64,000 bases of DNA. Origin: Amaranthus tricolor. Lineage: Eukaryota > Streptophyta > Magnoliopsida > Caryophyllales > Amaranthaceae. The first letter of the stretch is position 1. Each line of letters opens with the position of its first letter. The position numbers and the translations under genes are program-made. Below, piece by piece: positions 32,984-43,583 of this stretch. The DNA lies in contig NC_080048.1 of assembly GCF_026212465.1 (NCBI RefSeq), positions 29,795,493-29,859,492 on the forward strand, written 5' to 3'. Below the pieces are notes generated by a model. That model had not been told where the DNA came from and ran no database searches. It saw only the letters and a program-made list of their open reading frames with translations.

Positions 32984-33492
32984 TTATAGAGCTTGCTTCC
33001 TAATATTGCGCACAATGCTATCGATTACATCTTCGTCAATACCCAAGAGGGTGATCTTGTTTGTTGGCCGATCATCTTTCTCAGCAGAGGAAGGAAAGCA
33101 AGAAGAGCTAACTGAATATGTTCTGTGCTATTCAAACGAAAACTTACTTGCCCAGATCCACGGTTGTTCAAGTTAGCCCGAGCAACCAAATTTGTAGACC
33201 GTCCCATTGGGATCTGTGACTGAATATTACACCCGATAGACAGTTTCCCATGCCAATCCATTATTGGCATCCCGAGAGTAGAAAGGAAACAACCCACTGG
33301 GTAGTCTTTGTCCCTAAAAGTAGCCTCCAAACTCCCACCATAAGCAACATCCCCACGACCTACCATTGCACCACTGCTCATTACCATCCTTGATTGCTTG
33401 TTAATGATTAACTTGTCTTCCAGCTTCAATCCAGCTGATAAAGCATCGCTCATCAAAGTAGCAGACATCGGCTGTTGCCTTTAATTGTTTTT
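32984..33492 (-). pseudogene. C-terminal fragment of a Toc159/Toc132-family chloroplast preprotein receptor
   Basis: The minus-strand frame 33468-33025 reads DALSAGLKLEDKLIINKQ, MVMSSGAMVGRGDVAYGGSL, EATFRDKDYPVGCFLSTLG, MDWHGKLSIGCNIQSQIP and ANLNNRGSGQVSFRLNSTE. This is the end of the membrane (M) domain that anchors these GTPase receptors in the outer chloroplast envelope. Family members exceed 700 residues; only about 150 codons remain, with no GTPase domain upstream. Homology extends slightly further 5' in another frame (KATA, about 33480), so a frameshift is present. At the 3' end a different frame stays open to TAA at 32984 (see findings). A truncated, probably dead copy. Confidence 0.8.
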
Positions 33493-35588
33493 CGTAGTAG
33501 TAGATAAAAGTAGTATTATTACTCAGACCGTGTCTCTCTTTCATCTCTAATCGTGCACTTTCATATTTTATTTATTATTTTTTCTTACAATTATTATAAT
33601 CTTTTATTGCTTAGTTTCATGCTAGAATTTTTATTTATTGCTTTCACCATTACTAGAGAATAGTTTATTTTTCTAGGGTTAGGGTCTGAAATATAGTTTG
33701 GCCATTGAAGGTGTCTATAAAGTTAGGATTAAGGGGATTAAATTGAGCTAACTACACTATATTAAATGTGCTTTGTTAGACTAATCAATAGAATTAGCAT
33801 GTGAGATTAGGATTAACTTTGCTTTAGGTTAAATTTTAGTTAATTTCTTATTAATTCATTCAATAAAACAAACGTGCGAAAATTGAATTAATAGGGTCTA
33901 AATCTAATAGTTAATTAATAGAGTGAGAATTTGAAATTAATAAAATTATATTTAAATCACATTATTAAGCTCACATTTCATAGACACTGATAAAAGTTTG
34001 ATCATACAAGAATTTAGAGAACTACGACACCATCAATTTCCTATTATATATTTTTAGACCAATTTTCATTGCATTCTTAATTAGATCATTAGATACATAA
34101 TTTAAAATATTCATTTTTCTCTCCGTGTAATATAATTAGTAGAGCTTATCAAATTTTTTTATCCTAACTGTTCTGTATTCGACCCGCAACTATACGTTCA
34201 TCGCGCACTTACGATAAATAAAATTTCACAATCACCTTTCATATTGCATGTTAGATAATACTGCATTTATATATTTTGGGCAACTATTTATTAGTATGGG
34301 AGCAATTGATTTTAAACTCAAGAAACTAAAATATTTAAGTATTTCAACATCAACAATAATAGTATAACACTGTATGATGGTTGACTGGGTAATCTTAAGT
34401 TTGTTCTAACTGAATTTCCAAGTGTCAAATTAAAAGAAGATGTTTGAGGGCTATGAGGTTTTTTAATGGAGGTACATTTTAGCGAAAAAAAATGGGGTAC
34501 TATCCTGAGAAAAGAAGCTGAGTATTTTGTTCGCACTCGCTGTTAGTAATAATAGATGATTATTAAGCAAAGTAAAAAAATCACTCTAATCGTCAGCTAT
34601 TACTAACATCGGGTCATTAAAGAGTTGGCTAGTAACTCATCTTAATAATTGATCGCCGTTTCTAATAGAGGACAATAACTTTTCTCAGGCTTAGTCATGG
34701 TCATCAAATCTCGATTCCAATATATCATTCTACGACTCTGGTTCAAACATAGACGAGCAATCTTTATCTTTAGTAGGATTGTAATAATGGTAGGATCGAA
34801 TGATTCCACCACGATCAAGAATATGAGTGATAAGATTATAACGCGATTCTACGATTACATAATCCAACGATCAAATCCTACAAGGATAGTCTCAATCATA
34901 AAATATCCTTATATTCTAGGTTTTACTTACATATAACTATAAGATAAGAAATTCACATGCTTGCTGATTTCAGTTCATAAAAGATTATTACAAGTATTCC
35001 TTTTATTCAATAAAAAGATAAAATTTTAAATAAATTTTTACATGCAGCTCAAAACTTTGAAAATGAACGAATATAATCAAATGTGACTGATAATTAATTA
35101 CCCTATCTATAGCATATCAAAACATTTATATAAGATTTTACGACTTTATAATTCGATTGTAATGATTTAAATGCTACTCTCTTTATTGATTTTAGATGGG
35201 TTCTCAGTTTTAACAACCACTTGTGTTCGTGGTGAAAGAAGCTAAGTTTTTAGAATTGTTTCAAGTTGGCATGGTTGAACCATTTTTTTAGGCAACCCGC
35301 ATATTTTAGTTTTGGACCGTCATCTATGAAAACAAAACAATGGTTCAAAGTTCAAAGTTTCAAACCTTTAATTTAGGCAATCGAAAATGAACCCAAAAGT
35401 TCGTCTTCGTCCAAAAAAGTCACCATTTCCTCCAAAACCCGAACCACAAACCCGTCGGAATTTTTTCCCAACGATTCAGTTCTCGTCATCGGGGCAAACA
35501 GCTGATGTTCTTTCTGTCAAAAACACGATCTGAATTTCATTTCAACTTTTCAGTTTGAATTTCAACTTGACATGGTGCTAAACCTGCT
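33493..35588. other. Intergenic AT-rich DNA
   Basis: No recognisable gene or transposon ends. 34690-34940 has an open plus frame of 79 codons of unremarkable composition that I do not support as a gene. 35330-35580 is probably the leader region of the PPR gene. Confidence 0.4.
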
Positions 35589-37301
35589 ATGCCCCCTATT
35601 TCTCCACCAAATAATGTGATATTTTCTCGATTTCATTTAAAGTACACTAAGTTCAACAGTCATCTTTGTATATTTTAATCATTGATTGATCTTTGCAACC
35701 AAGGAAATCTTCAAGAAGCCGTTAATTCGTTACCCCTTTTAGATAGAAAAGCCATACAATTAAATTCTGAAACTTTTTCATTTCTCTTAAATATTTGTGC
35801 AAAGACTAGATCACTTAAAGATGGAAAAAGGGTGCATCTTTTTATGAAATGTACTGGTATGAAACACCCCAATACATTAGTTTCGAATCATCTTATGCAT
35901 GTGTACTTTGAATGTGGTGATCACATTGAAGCACGCAAGGTGTTCGATAAAATGATTGTGAGAAATTTGTTTAGATGGAATAATGCACTTTCTGGGTACG
36001 TTAAAATAGGTATGATTAATGTTGCTAGGAAGCTATTTGATAAAATGGTTGAAAGGGATGTTGTATCTTGGAATACAATGATAATTGGGTATGCACAAGG
36101 TGGAAATTATAGTGAAGCTTTGAGGTTTTACAGGGAGTTTAGGAAGGAATCTATTGGGTACAATGCTTTTAGTTTTGCTGGTATTTTGACTGCTGGAATG
36201 AAATTGAAGGATGTGGGATTAAATAGGCAAGCACATTGTCAAATTTTGGTATCTGGATTCCTTCCAAATGTGGTTCTTTGTAGCTCAATTGTTGATGCTT
36301 ATGTTAAATGTGGAGAGATGAGTGATGCTAGGACGTTGTTTGATGAGATGAAGTTTAGGGATATTCCAACTTGGACTGCATTGATTTCAGGGTACTGCAA
36401 ATGGGGGGATATGAAATTAGCTCAAGAATTGTTTGATAAGATGCCTGCTAAAAATCCTGTGTCGTGGACAGCTATGGTTTCGGGATATGCTCAAAATAAT
36501 TTTGGAGAAGCTGCACTTGATTTGTTTAGGAAAATGATGTTGTTTCGTGTCAGTCCTGATCAGTATACTTTCAGTAGTGTGCTTTGTGCTTGTGCTAGTC
36601 AATCTTTATTAAAGCACGGTAAACAAATACATGGGTATATGATAAGAATTTGTTTTAGGCCTAATAATGTGGTTGTGAGCGCACTCATTGATATGTATTC
36701 TAAATGCGGAAATCTAAAACTTAGCCAACAGGTGTTTCTCTTGATGGGTAATAAGCAAGATGTTATGTCATGGAACCCCATGATAGCTGCAATGGCACAG
36801 CATGGTTACGGGGCAGAGTCAATTTCAGTGTTTGATGAGATGGTTCATTATGGAGTTAAACCAAATAGAGTAACCTTTGTTATACTTCTTAGTGCTTGCA
36901 GTCATTCAGGTCTTGTAAAGGAGGGACTTAGTTTCTTCAAATCCATGACTGATGTTCATGGCATATCTCCTGATGAGGAACACTATGCTTGCCTGATTGA
37001 TCTCTTGGGTAGATCAGGACGTTTCGATGAGCTGATGAAACAGTTGGAAGAGATGCCATGTAAAAAGGATGGCATGATATGGAATACCCTGGTTGGTGTT
37101 TGTCGGATTCAGGGGAACGTTGAGGTTGGAAAACAAGCTGCAGTAAACATTATCAACCTAGATCCAGCATCTTATGCTCCGTATTTACTGCTCTCGAGCA
37201 TACAGGCTGCATCTGGTGATTGGAAGAGTGTGGAAATGACTAGGAGGCTAATGGACCAGAGGTGTCCCAGAAAAGAACAAGCCAATAGTTGGGTAAACTA
37301 A
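35589..37301 (+). CDS. E-class pentatricopeptide repeat (PPR) protein, with in-frame TAA at codon 30
   Basis: ATG at 35589 starts MPPISPPNNVIFSRFHLKY, like an organelle-targeting leader. A TAA at 35676-35678 (codon 30) follows, and the frame then stays open to 37301. About 13 PPR motifs of P/L/S types follow (for example RNLFRWNNALSGYVKIGM, DVVSWNTMIIGYAQGGN, NPVSWTAMVSGYAQNN, NRVTFVILLSACSHSGLV), then an E motif (DGMIWNTLVGVCRIQGN, LLLSSIQAASGDW). The layout resembles Arabidopsis PCMP-E proteins of the At2g21090 type. It stops at NSWVN where relatives continue about 40 residues; TGG|GTAAAC there could be a splice donor. Such proteins bind organelle RNA and guide its editing. Translation would need a downstream Met (first in-frame ATG near codon 87), losing the leader, so this may be a pseudogene. 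Confidence 0.85.
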
Positions 37302-37634
37302 TAGCAAGTTTCTTGCTCTGGGCCTTCAGTAATTTCTGCTTACCTCTGGGTAACAATTTTTGTTTCAGTAAAATTAGATGATGATTGCTTCTATATTTCA
37401 TTCTCCAAGATAAGAGATAGGAGAAGTATACTATGTTTCTTACTATACATTTCTAGTTGCCTCAATTAAGTTGCCTATAGCTTAATTTAATGTTCTTTTA
37501 CCTGTAGACAGATGTATTTTATGACCAGGTGCATATGCTTCTGGTATGACTCAATTGCTTCTGTTCAATATAAACGAAGGCTTTTTCGTCATGGATTAGT
37601 TTGAGCGGCAGACATTGGTCTTATATTCTCATAA
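37302..37634. other. 3' flank of the PPR gene
   Basis: Probable 3' untranslated region and spacer; no strong polyadenylation signal is singled out. Confidence 0.4.
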
Positions 37635-37943
37635 TAGTCCGTTTGATTAATGATATTAAACGATGGTAATGAAAATGATTTGTTGTGTAAATTTTCATGG
37701 AATGTGTTATGTCATACTCATGATGAAACTTTAATCATAAAAAACTGTTTGGTTCACAATTTATCATTATCATCTAATATCATTTATCAAAATGGTAATG
37801 CATTGAAATGAATTTTGTCGAGAAAATGAGATGATTGGGGTTAAACAAGCTTGATCACCAAACTTGCCAATATATTTTCCCACCAAAACTACACTAACTT
37901 TCATTACTATTTTCACCATTAAATATCGAGACCAAATGGGTCG
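37635..37943. mobile_element. Tourist/Harbinger-like MITE, copy 2
   Basis: 309 bp with inverted ends (TAGTCCGTTTGATTAATGAT at left; right end reads ACCAAATGGGTCG) and an exact TAA duplication (37632-37634 and 37944-37946). Homologous along its length to 5747-6061, including ATGAAACTTT, CATCTAATA and AAAATGAGATGATTG. Confidence 0.75.
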
Positions 37944-38659
37944 TAAATGATATTATATTGATCATGATTCATGCCCTACCACTCCTACAGTTCTATCAGA
38001 TATCAGTCCAACTTTTTGTGTGTTATTACTGTTGTTGGGTTTGTGTACTTACTAAAGTAAAGTAAAGAATATGTTAATGGTATGACGATGACATTAAAGC
38101 CTTATTGGTACTCTAGACTATACTTGGGTTGGCTAACTTGCTAATAATGGTATGAGGAAGACCAAGAGGAAAAGAATGGAGTAAATAACCTACTACTTTT
38201 ACTTGCTATAGCGATGCTCTTGCTTTTTTACCTCCAAGTTCCATGCATGCACAAAGTGGTGTTTTTAAATGTTCATTAGTATCTCATTAATTTATCAAGC
38301 TGTTTCCTTGCTGGCTTTTGCTTCTCTTAGACTGTTGCAGTTTTCTGTTTTTGTATCTCGGAGAATTGGAAATAGACAACCTATCTGATCTTATCTTTGT
38401 TGAATATGAGTTTACCTTGGAACTGACAGAAGTCACAGAATACACGATCATGCCGATGAACTTAGGAAACCATGTGGAACTTTAAAATGCTTATCTGCTA
38501 ATTTGTTTTTGATTGGTCATGATCTTTTTCTCATGCTGAACTTGAAGATTAAGAATTAGGCTATATGTTCTCTAACGTGTATCTATTAAATCTCTCATTA
38601 TATTTATGCACTTATTTATCTGAAGTTGCAGAAGACGTTTTCTACTAAGGTAAATCGGA
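37944..38659. other. Non-coding spacer
   Basis: No recognised gene or repeat. Confidence 0.4.
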
Positions 38660-38725
38660 ATACAAGGCTAAGGTTGCGTACATACGACCCTCAAACCTTG
38701 CCTAGATGGGAGCAACTTTATGGAA
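38660..38725 (+). repeat. 3' portion of a plant SINE
   Basis: AAGGCTAAGGTTGCGTACAT followed by ACGACCCTCAAACC and CTAGATGGGAGC is the conserved 3' body of a widespread class of dicot SINEs. No A/B boxes precede it, so the 5' part seems lost. Confidence 0.5.
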
Positions 38726-40402
38726 TTGAGGTAATGAAGTGTTGACAGTTTTTTGCTGAGCTGATAAAAAAAAGTTGAGCTTGGAGTGTAATATATGGGG
38801 CATTACATCTCATAAATGATAAGAGGGCATTAACTCTGTATGTTATATTTGGTGCTTTGAAGCCTCAGGTTAGCAGGAATGCATGTTTATTTATGTTGTT
38901 CCTTACTGCAGAACTGAAGGTTCTGGTAAGAGGGTATTTTCCTTTATGTGCAAGTAAAAGAAAGAAACTAAGCTGAGAATATTCCTTCCCGAACACAATC
39001 AAGGTGACAATATTAATCGATAGCAGTACTTTCGAAATTTATCACTAGCTATTACTTTATTGTTAGGCCGTGACAATTCATCACATAATCATCCTGTGGG
39101 CCCACTCATGTGGACACACTCATGGGGCATCCGTGGGCTTGGGATCACATACCCACGGGTAATTTTGAATACTAATCGATATATTGGGTTTAGTCTTTGC
39201 TATTGCTGTCAATTTTGAATCAAGTTTAGTTTGATTGCTCAGAATGTTGCTGTGTTTTTTAATTGGAAATTAGAAAGTGATTAAATGGATATTAGATAAT
39301 AATTTTGTAGGTTGGACAAACCACAACCACATTATATTGAAATGATTGCAAACCGGAACATCATATTTATTTTATTTTTTAAGAGTTGTTCAACCATATC
39401 AACTGTGATTGATGGTATTGCTATTTCTAGTATCCTACTGCCACGTTTAGATAAGGGTGTTCTCCGACTATTACTCTCTTTATCCCTCTTACATTTCAAT
39501 TGTTGCAATATGAGTGAAATTTTGTGAAAATAAAAGTTTGCTTAAAAGATAAGACAAAAAAAAGTTGATAGAGGGTTTAAGATGGAGAGATAATAAATTT
39601 GTGGACGAAGATAAGGGTGTTCTCGACTATATACTCCTGCATCCTCTTATCGATTGATGTTTACCCATTTGACTTAAATATGTGATAACGTTAAATTTGT
39701 TATTCGATCACCGGCTTATATATATATATATATATATGTTTGAAAATATGTGAGAATTTAAAATTTGTTTTAGGCTGCCCTCACTTTATATTTCCATAAT
39801 CAACTTCTGTATCCTTATTTTGATGTTATGATGCTGTTTCTTTATGTTATAGGAAGATAAGTAGAATAAATAAAAGAATTAATTATATAATAACCGACAG
39901 ACACAGATCAGAAAGCTAACATAAATTGTTAGATACAGGTGGACCAATCAGAGAAAAGATCCTTGATATAAATTTTCCACCTATAATGCATTGATTAGGT
40001 TGACCATTGCTAACATAAAAAAATTCCAAACCCACACGTCTCAAAACTATATTTCACCTTAATTATATTATAATAAATAATAATAGTAATAGATTCATAT
40101 GAATGAAAAATAGAATATATATGAAAGAAGAAATTATTAAAATAGAATACACGTCTCAAAGTTTTGAGGTTGTGCAAATTTTTTTTGAAAAAATACATTA
40201 ATGAAAAGAATCATTCCTTTATCTAACTCGTATTTCAGACTTCTCAACTAACATTATGACATGTATCAAAATCCAACCTGTACCACTCTTCAACACAGAC
40301 ACAGGAAATAAAACTTTCTGAGGGGGAAGAAAAATAGATTTGGGAAGAAGATCAGAATCAATCATATTCTTCTGTTTGTTTGATCATACATAGCATTTAG
40401 TA
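38726..40402. other. Intergenic, includes a TA microsatellite near 39717-39738 and the PLC-like gene leader
   Basis: A run of about ten TA units near 39717-39738. 39312-39527 has a 71-codon open frame that I do not support as a gene. 40250-40402 is probable promoter and leader of the gene that follows. Confidence 0.45.
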
Positions 40403-41359
40403 ATGGGTGGGCAATTTACAAAACAGGTTGAAAAGAGGAAATCATTATCAGTAGAGAAGAAAACTTTGGTTGATCTACAACAAAGCTGTAATTGTGATTT
40501 TGCAGGATGTGACTATCACCCATCTGACAGGAAAAACTGGATGGCAGGTCTTGATCTTGACAAGCTCACCATTAACAAGATTGTTTGGCCTGGCACTCAT
40601 GATTCTGCTACCAACAAGATTGGAATACCTTTCATAACCCGTCCCTTTGCTCAATGTCAATCCTCGAGCATATACGAGCAGCTAGTGAAGGGTGCTCGAG
40701 TTCTTGACATCCGGGTTCAGGAAGATCGTCGAGTTTGCCATGGCATCCTCAAAACTTACAGTGTTGATGTAGTCTTGGACGAGGTGAAGAAGTTCTTATC
40801 AGAAACTCAATCCGAGATTCTGATTCTTGAGATCAGAACAGAATTCGGGCATGATGATCCACCTGATTTTGATAAATTCCTTATAGAGAAACTTGGGGAT
40901 TACCTTATTCATCAGGATGATCATGTTTTTGATAAACCAGTTTCTGAGGTGCTACCTAAAAGGATAATTTGTGTATGGAAACCAAGGAAATCTGCTGCCC
41001 CTAAGAAAGGGGATCCACTTTGGAGTTCTGGGTACTTGAAAGATAATTGGATTGATACCGATTTACCATCCACGAAATTCGAGAGTAATCTTAAACATTT
41101 GGGTGATCAACCTCCTGTGACATCTAGGAAGTATTTCTACCGGGTGGAAAATACAGTAACCCCTCAAGCAGATAACCCGATTTTGTGTGTGAGACCTGTA
41201 ACGAAACGAATTCATGGATATTCAAGGCTGTTTATTAAGCAATGCTTTGAAAGAAATATATCGGATCGATTGCAGATATTCTCCACTGATTTTATTGATG
41301 CTGATTTTGTGGATGCTTGTGTTGGTCTTACTCATGCAAGAATTGAAGGCAAGGCCTAA
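40403..41359 (+). CDS. PI-PLC X-domain-like phosphodiesterase (PLC-like phosphodiesterase superfamily), intact
   Basis: 318 residues in one exon. The N-terminus MGGQFTKQVEKRK has Gly2 and Thr6, fitting an N-myristoylation site, so membrane attachment is likely. The PI-PLC X (TIM-barrel) domain has the first catalytic His in VWPGTHDSATN (His66) and DIR at about 102-104. The second catalytic His is in DRRVCHGILKTYSVD (His113). EILILEIRTEFGH, ICVWKPRK, LWSSGYLKDNWIDTDLP and KYFYRVENTVTPQADNP follow, ending in ADFVDACVGLTHARIEGKA. Length and sequence match plant homologues such as the Arabidopsis At4g34920 type. These lack the Y, EF-hand and C2 domains of canonical plant PI-PLCs, so the substrate is uncertain. 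No defects are visible. Confidence 0.92.
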   Translation: MGGQFTKQVEKRKSLSVEKKTLVDLQQSCNCDFAGCDYHPSDRKNWMAGLDLDKLTINKIVWPGTHDSATNKIGIPFITRPFAQCQSSSIYEQLVKGARVLDIRVQEDRRVCHGILKTYSVDVVLDEVKKFLSETQSEILILEIRTEFGHDDPPDFDKFLIEKLGDYLIHQDDHVFDKPVSEVLPKRIICVWKPRKSAAPKKGDPLWSSGYLKDNWIDTDLPSTKFESNLKHLGDQPPVTSRKYFYRVENTVTPQADNPILCVRPVTKRIHGYSRLFIKQCFERNISDRLQIFSTDFIDADFVDACVGLTHARIEGKA

Positions 41360-42291
41360 TATTGGTCATATATTGTGTGAATTGCGATGTGAATATTAAA
41401 GCAACACTGATTACTGAACATGTAATTTGTGATTTTATCTGTAATAACTACATTTATTTGGGTGATTTGTATTGTAATTATTATTCCAATTAAAATTTTG
41501 TGTTGTTTGTTAATGAATGTTGGTTATGTAAGGGCAAATAAGCATTTGCCTTTTATGGCAATGTAACTTGTTTTTATAGTCTGGTATAGTATTCCTGGTT
41601 TTTTGGGATGTTACATCTCTTATGTTATGGACCTGGATTTTGAATTTTAGCTATTAAACATTCTTTTTTTTTACTCTTCCCAGCCAGAATTAAGAGTCAC
41701 ACTTTTAGAAACTTGTCATCTTAAAATTAACTAATTTAATGATAAAGCAAAATAAACTGCAGTAAAATTTACTTTTAAAAATCTTAGTTTAGGTGATTTT
41801 CTTTTACAAATACCAAGATTATCGATGTTTGACCTCAGAATTTCTTTTAAAGGATTTCTCTATATTCATCACCTGCTACAACTTGTTTTTTCCCAAAAAA
41901 AATTGAATATATAATGTGTTACAATCTGAATCTGACCGGTTCTTGTTTTAATCAAGAAAATATAATTATATTGAAATAAATGAAACAAAAAGAAAAGAAA
42001 AAAAATGAGCCAACTCCCCTGCTTATAGCCTAGTCCACCGGCCACCAAAGCCATGACCACCCTACCCAGCATCACCCTTACTCGCAGCCCCCTCCCTGCG
42101 ACCAACCCTCGCTTGGAACCCTCTCCTTGACCCGTGTTTCCCAACAACATCCTCTTCGTGACTCCCCATCGTCCATCCACACAAAACCTAAATCCTCGTC
42201 AACCACTGAATGCAACCCTATACCCACAACTTTAAATGAGCGACGAAAACCCTATTGACGCCAGTGACGAGATCCCACAATCTCGTTCAAA
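41360..42291. other. 3' flank of the PLC-like gene and an unclassified GC-richer segment
   Basis: 41360-41700 is probable 3' untranslated region and spacer. 42015-42291 is clearly richer in C and G (CCGGCCACCAAAGCC, CGCAGCCCCCTCCCTGCG) than its surroundings; its former right half seems to continue at 53928 beyond the two inserted elements. I cannot say what it is. Confidence 0.4.
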
Positions 42292-42325
42292 CACTAATGA
42301 AAAAAACGTATTTACTGCTTATCAT

Positions 42326-42560
42326 TTGCTGCGGTTTTTGTATATACGCAGCAATAAATAGGAAAAAGAATTAGAAAAAAAAACCATTAATTGCTGCGGT
42401 TTTAGGCCTTGATCACAGCAAATACTCATGTGCAGCTTCAATTACTGCGGTTTGTTTCATGCCCGTAGCAAATATGTCTTACAATTGCTCCGGTTCTTCA
42501 TCCACCCGCAGCAAATAATACACGTCTTCACTCAATGTTGCGGTTTGTCCCTTGCCCGCA
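42326..42560. repeat. CACTA 5' subterminal repeats (GCTGCGGTTT / CGCAGCAAAT)
   Basis: Repeated words in both orientations: TTGCTGCGGTTTTTG, CGCAGCAATAAAT, TTGCTGCGGTTTTAGGC, ATTACTGCGGTTTG, CCCGCAGCAAATAAT, GTTGCGGTTTGTCC, CCCGCAGCATTTG. In En/Spm such subterminal arrays are binding sites for the TnpA-type protein. Confidence 0.8.
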
Positions 42561-42569
42561 GCATTTGCA

Positions 42570-43583
42570 TTTTCAAAAACCCGCCATATGTTAACGTTAA
42601 AACATACACATGAGTTTGTAAACCCACGAAACTGCTGTTTCATTGTTTACATACGACTGTTGCACTTCTTCACTCAATATTGAAACTGCCAGTTATTTCT
42701 TGTTCATGATAATTTGTTCGATTACGACTGTCTTCAATCCCTCTTCTTCATCATCTTTTTGTTCTTGTTCTTCTTCATCATTCTTGCTCTTCTTATTGCT
42801 TTTCTTCATCATCTACTTCTTGAAATTGCCGGTTGTACACATTGTTGTTGCTCTTCTTAAACCCACGAAAACCCACGAAATTTGGGCTTAGTTCTTACTC
42901 TTCTTCAAGGTATAATTTTTTAAAGCTTATTAGTTCTCAAACCCATTATTGTTCAAGCTTCATTAATTGTGTACGTTTAGGGCGCTTAGTTTTTTTTATA
43001 CTAATTTTTTTTTCATTGTATAGGTTATACACTAACCCACCAAAACCCACGACAATTCAAGGTATTTTTTTCATTTTGATTTGTAAATTAGGTTTAAATT
43101 TGTCATACTTTATGAATGTGTATGTTGTTATTGTTTTTAAGTTTTAAATTTATCATATATATCATGTTTTGTAATATTTTTAAGTAATTTCTTCATTTTA
43201 TTTATGAATGTGTATGTAGTTGTGGTTTTAAGTTTTAAATTTATCATAATTTTTTTTTATAGTTTGTAAGTTAGGTTTAATTAGGTTTGTTTATGGTTAA
43301 ATGAATGAGTTGTTGATATGAATGTTAATTAGTTGTCCAAGTTTATGAATGTGATTTGATTTTTATTGTTTTTATATGTAGTTAATATATACGAATATTA
43401 ATTATGGTTATTACAATAAACATTATTTGGACAGTTTAAAAAACATTGTGTTATTATTTGGGTTAATTAGTGTTAAATGAATGATTATTATTTGATTTTG
43501 TGGTTAGTTAGAGTTCGTTAAGTATATATGTTTAAAAGTTGTGTACTAATTTTGTTTTGAATCAATTAATCACATTAATTAGG
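42570..43583 (+). other. CACTA 5' leader region
   Basis: Non-coding, pyrimidine-rich then AT-rich, lying between the subterminal repeats and the TnpD start. Probable promoter and leader introns: ATTAG directly precedes the transposase ATG, as a splice acceptor would. Confidence 0.4.

Noticed and set aside
35682..37301. PPR gene starting at the TTG at 35682
   Set aside because: TTG is not a normal plant start; an in-frame ATG with a leader-like sequence exists at 35589, so the TAA at codon 30 is the real problem.
41869..42180. 103-codon minus-strand frame with a hydrophobic end
   Set aside because: No start context, no recognisable domain, and low-complexity composition near a transposon border.
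42643..42891. Ser/Phe-rich plus-strand frame
   Set aside because: Pyrimidine-rich leader of the CACTA element; composition explains the open frame.
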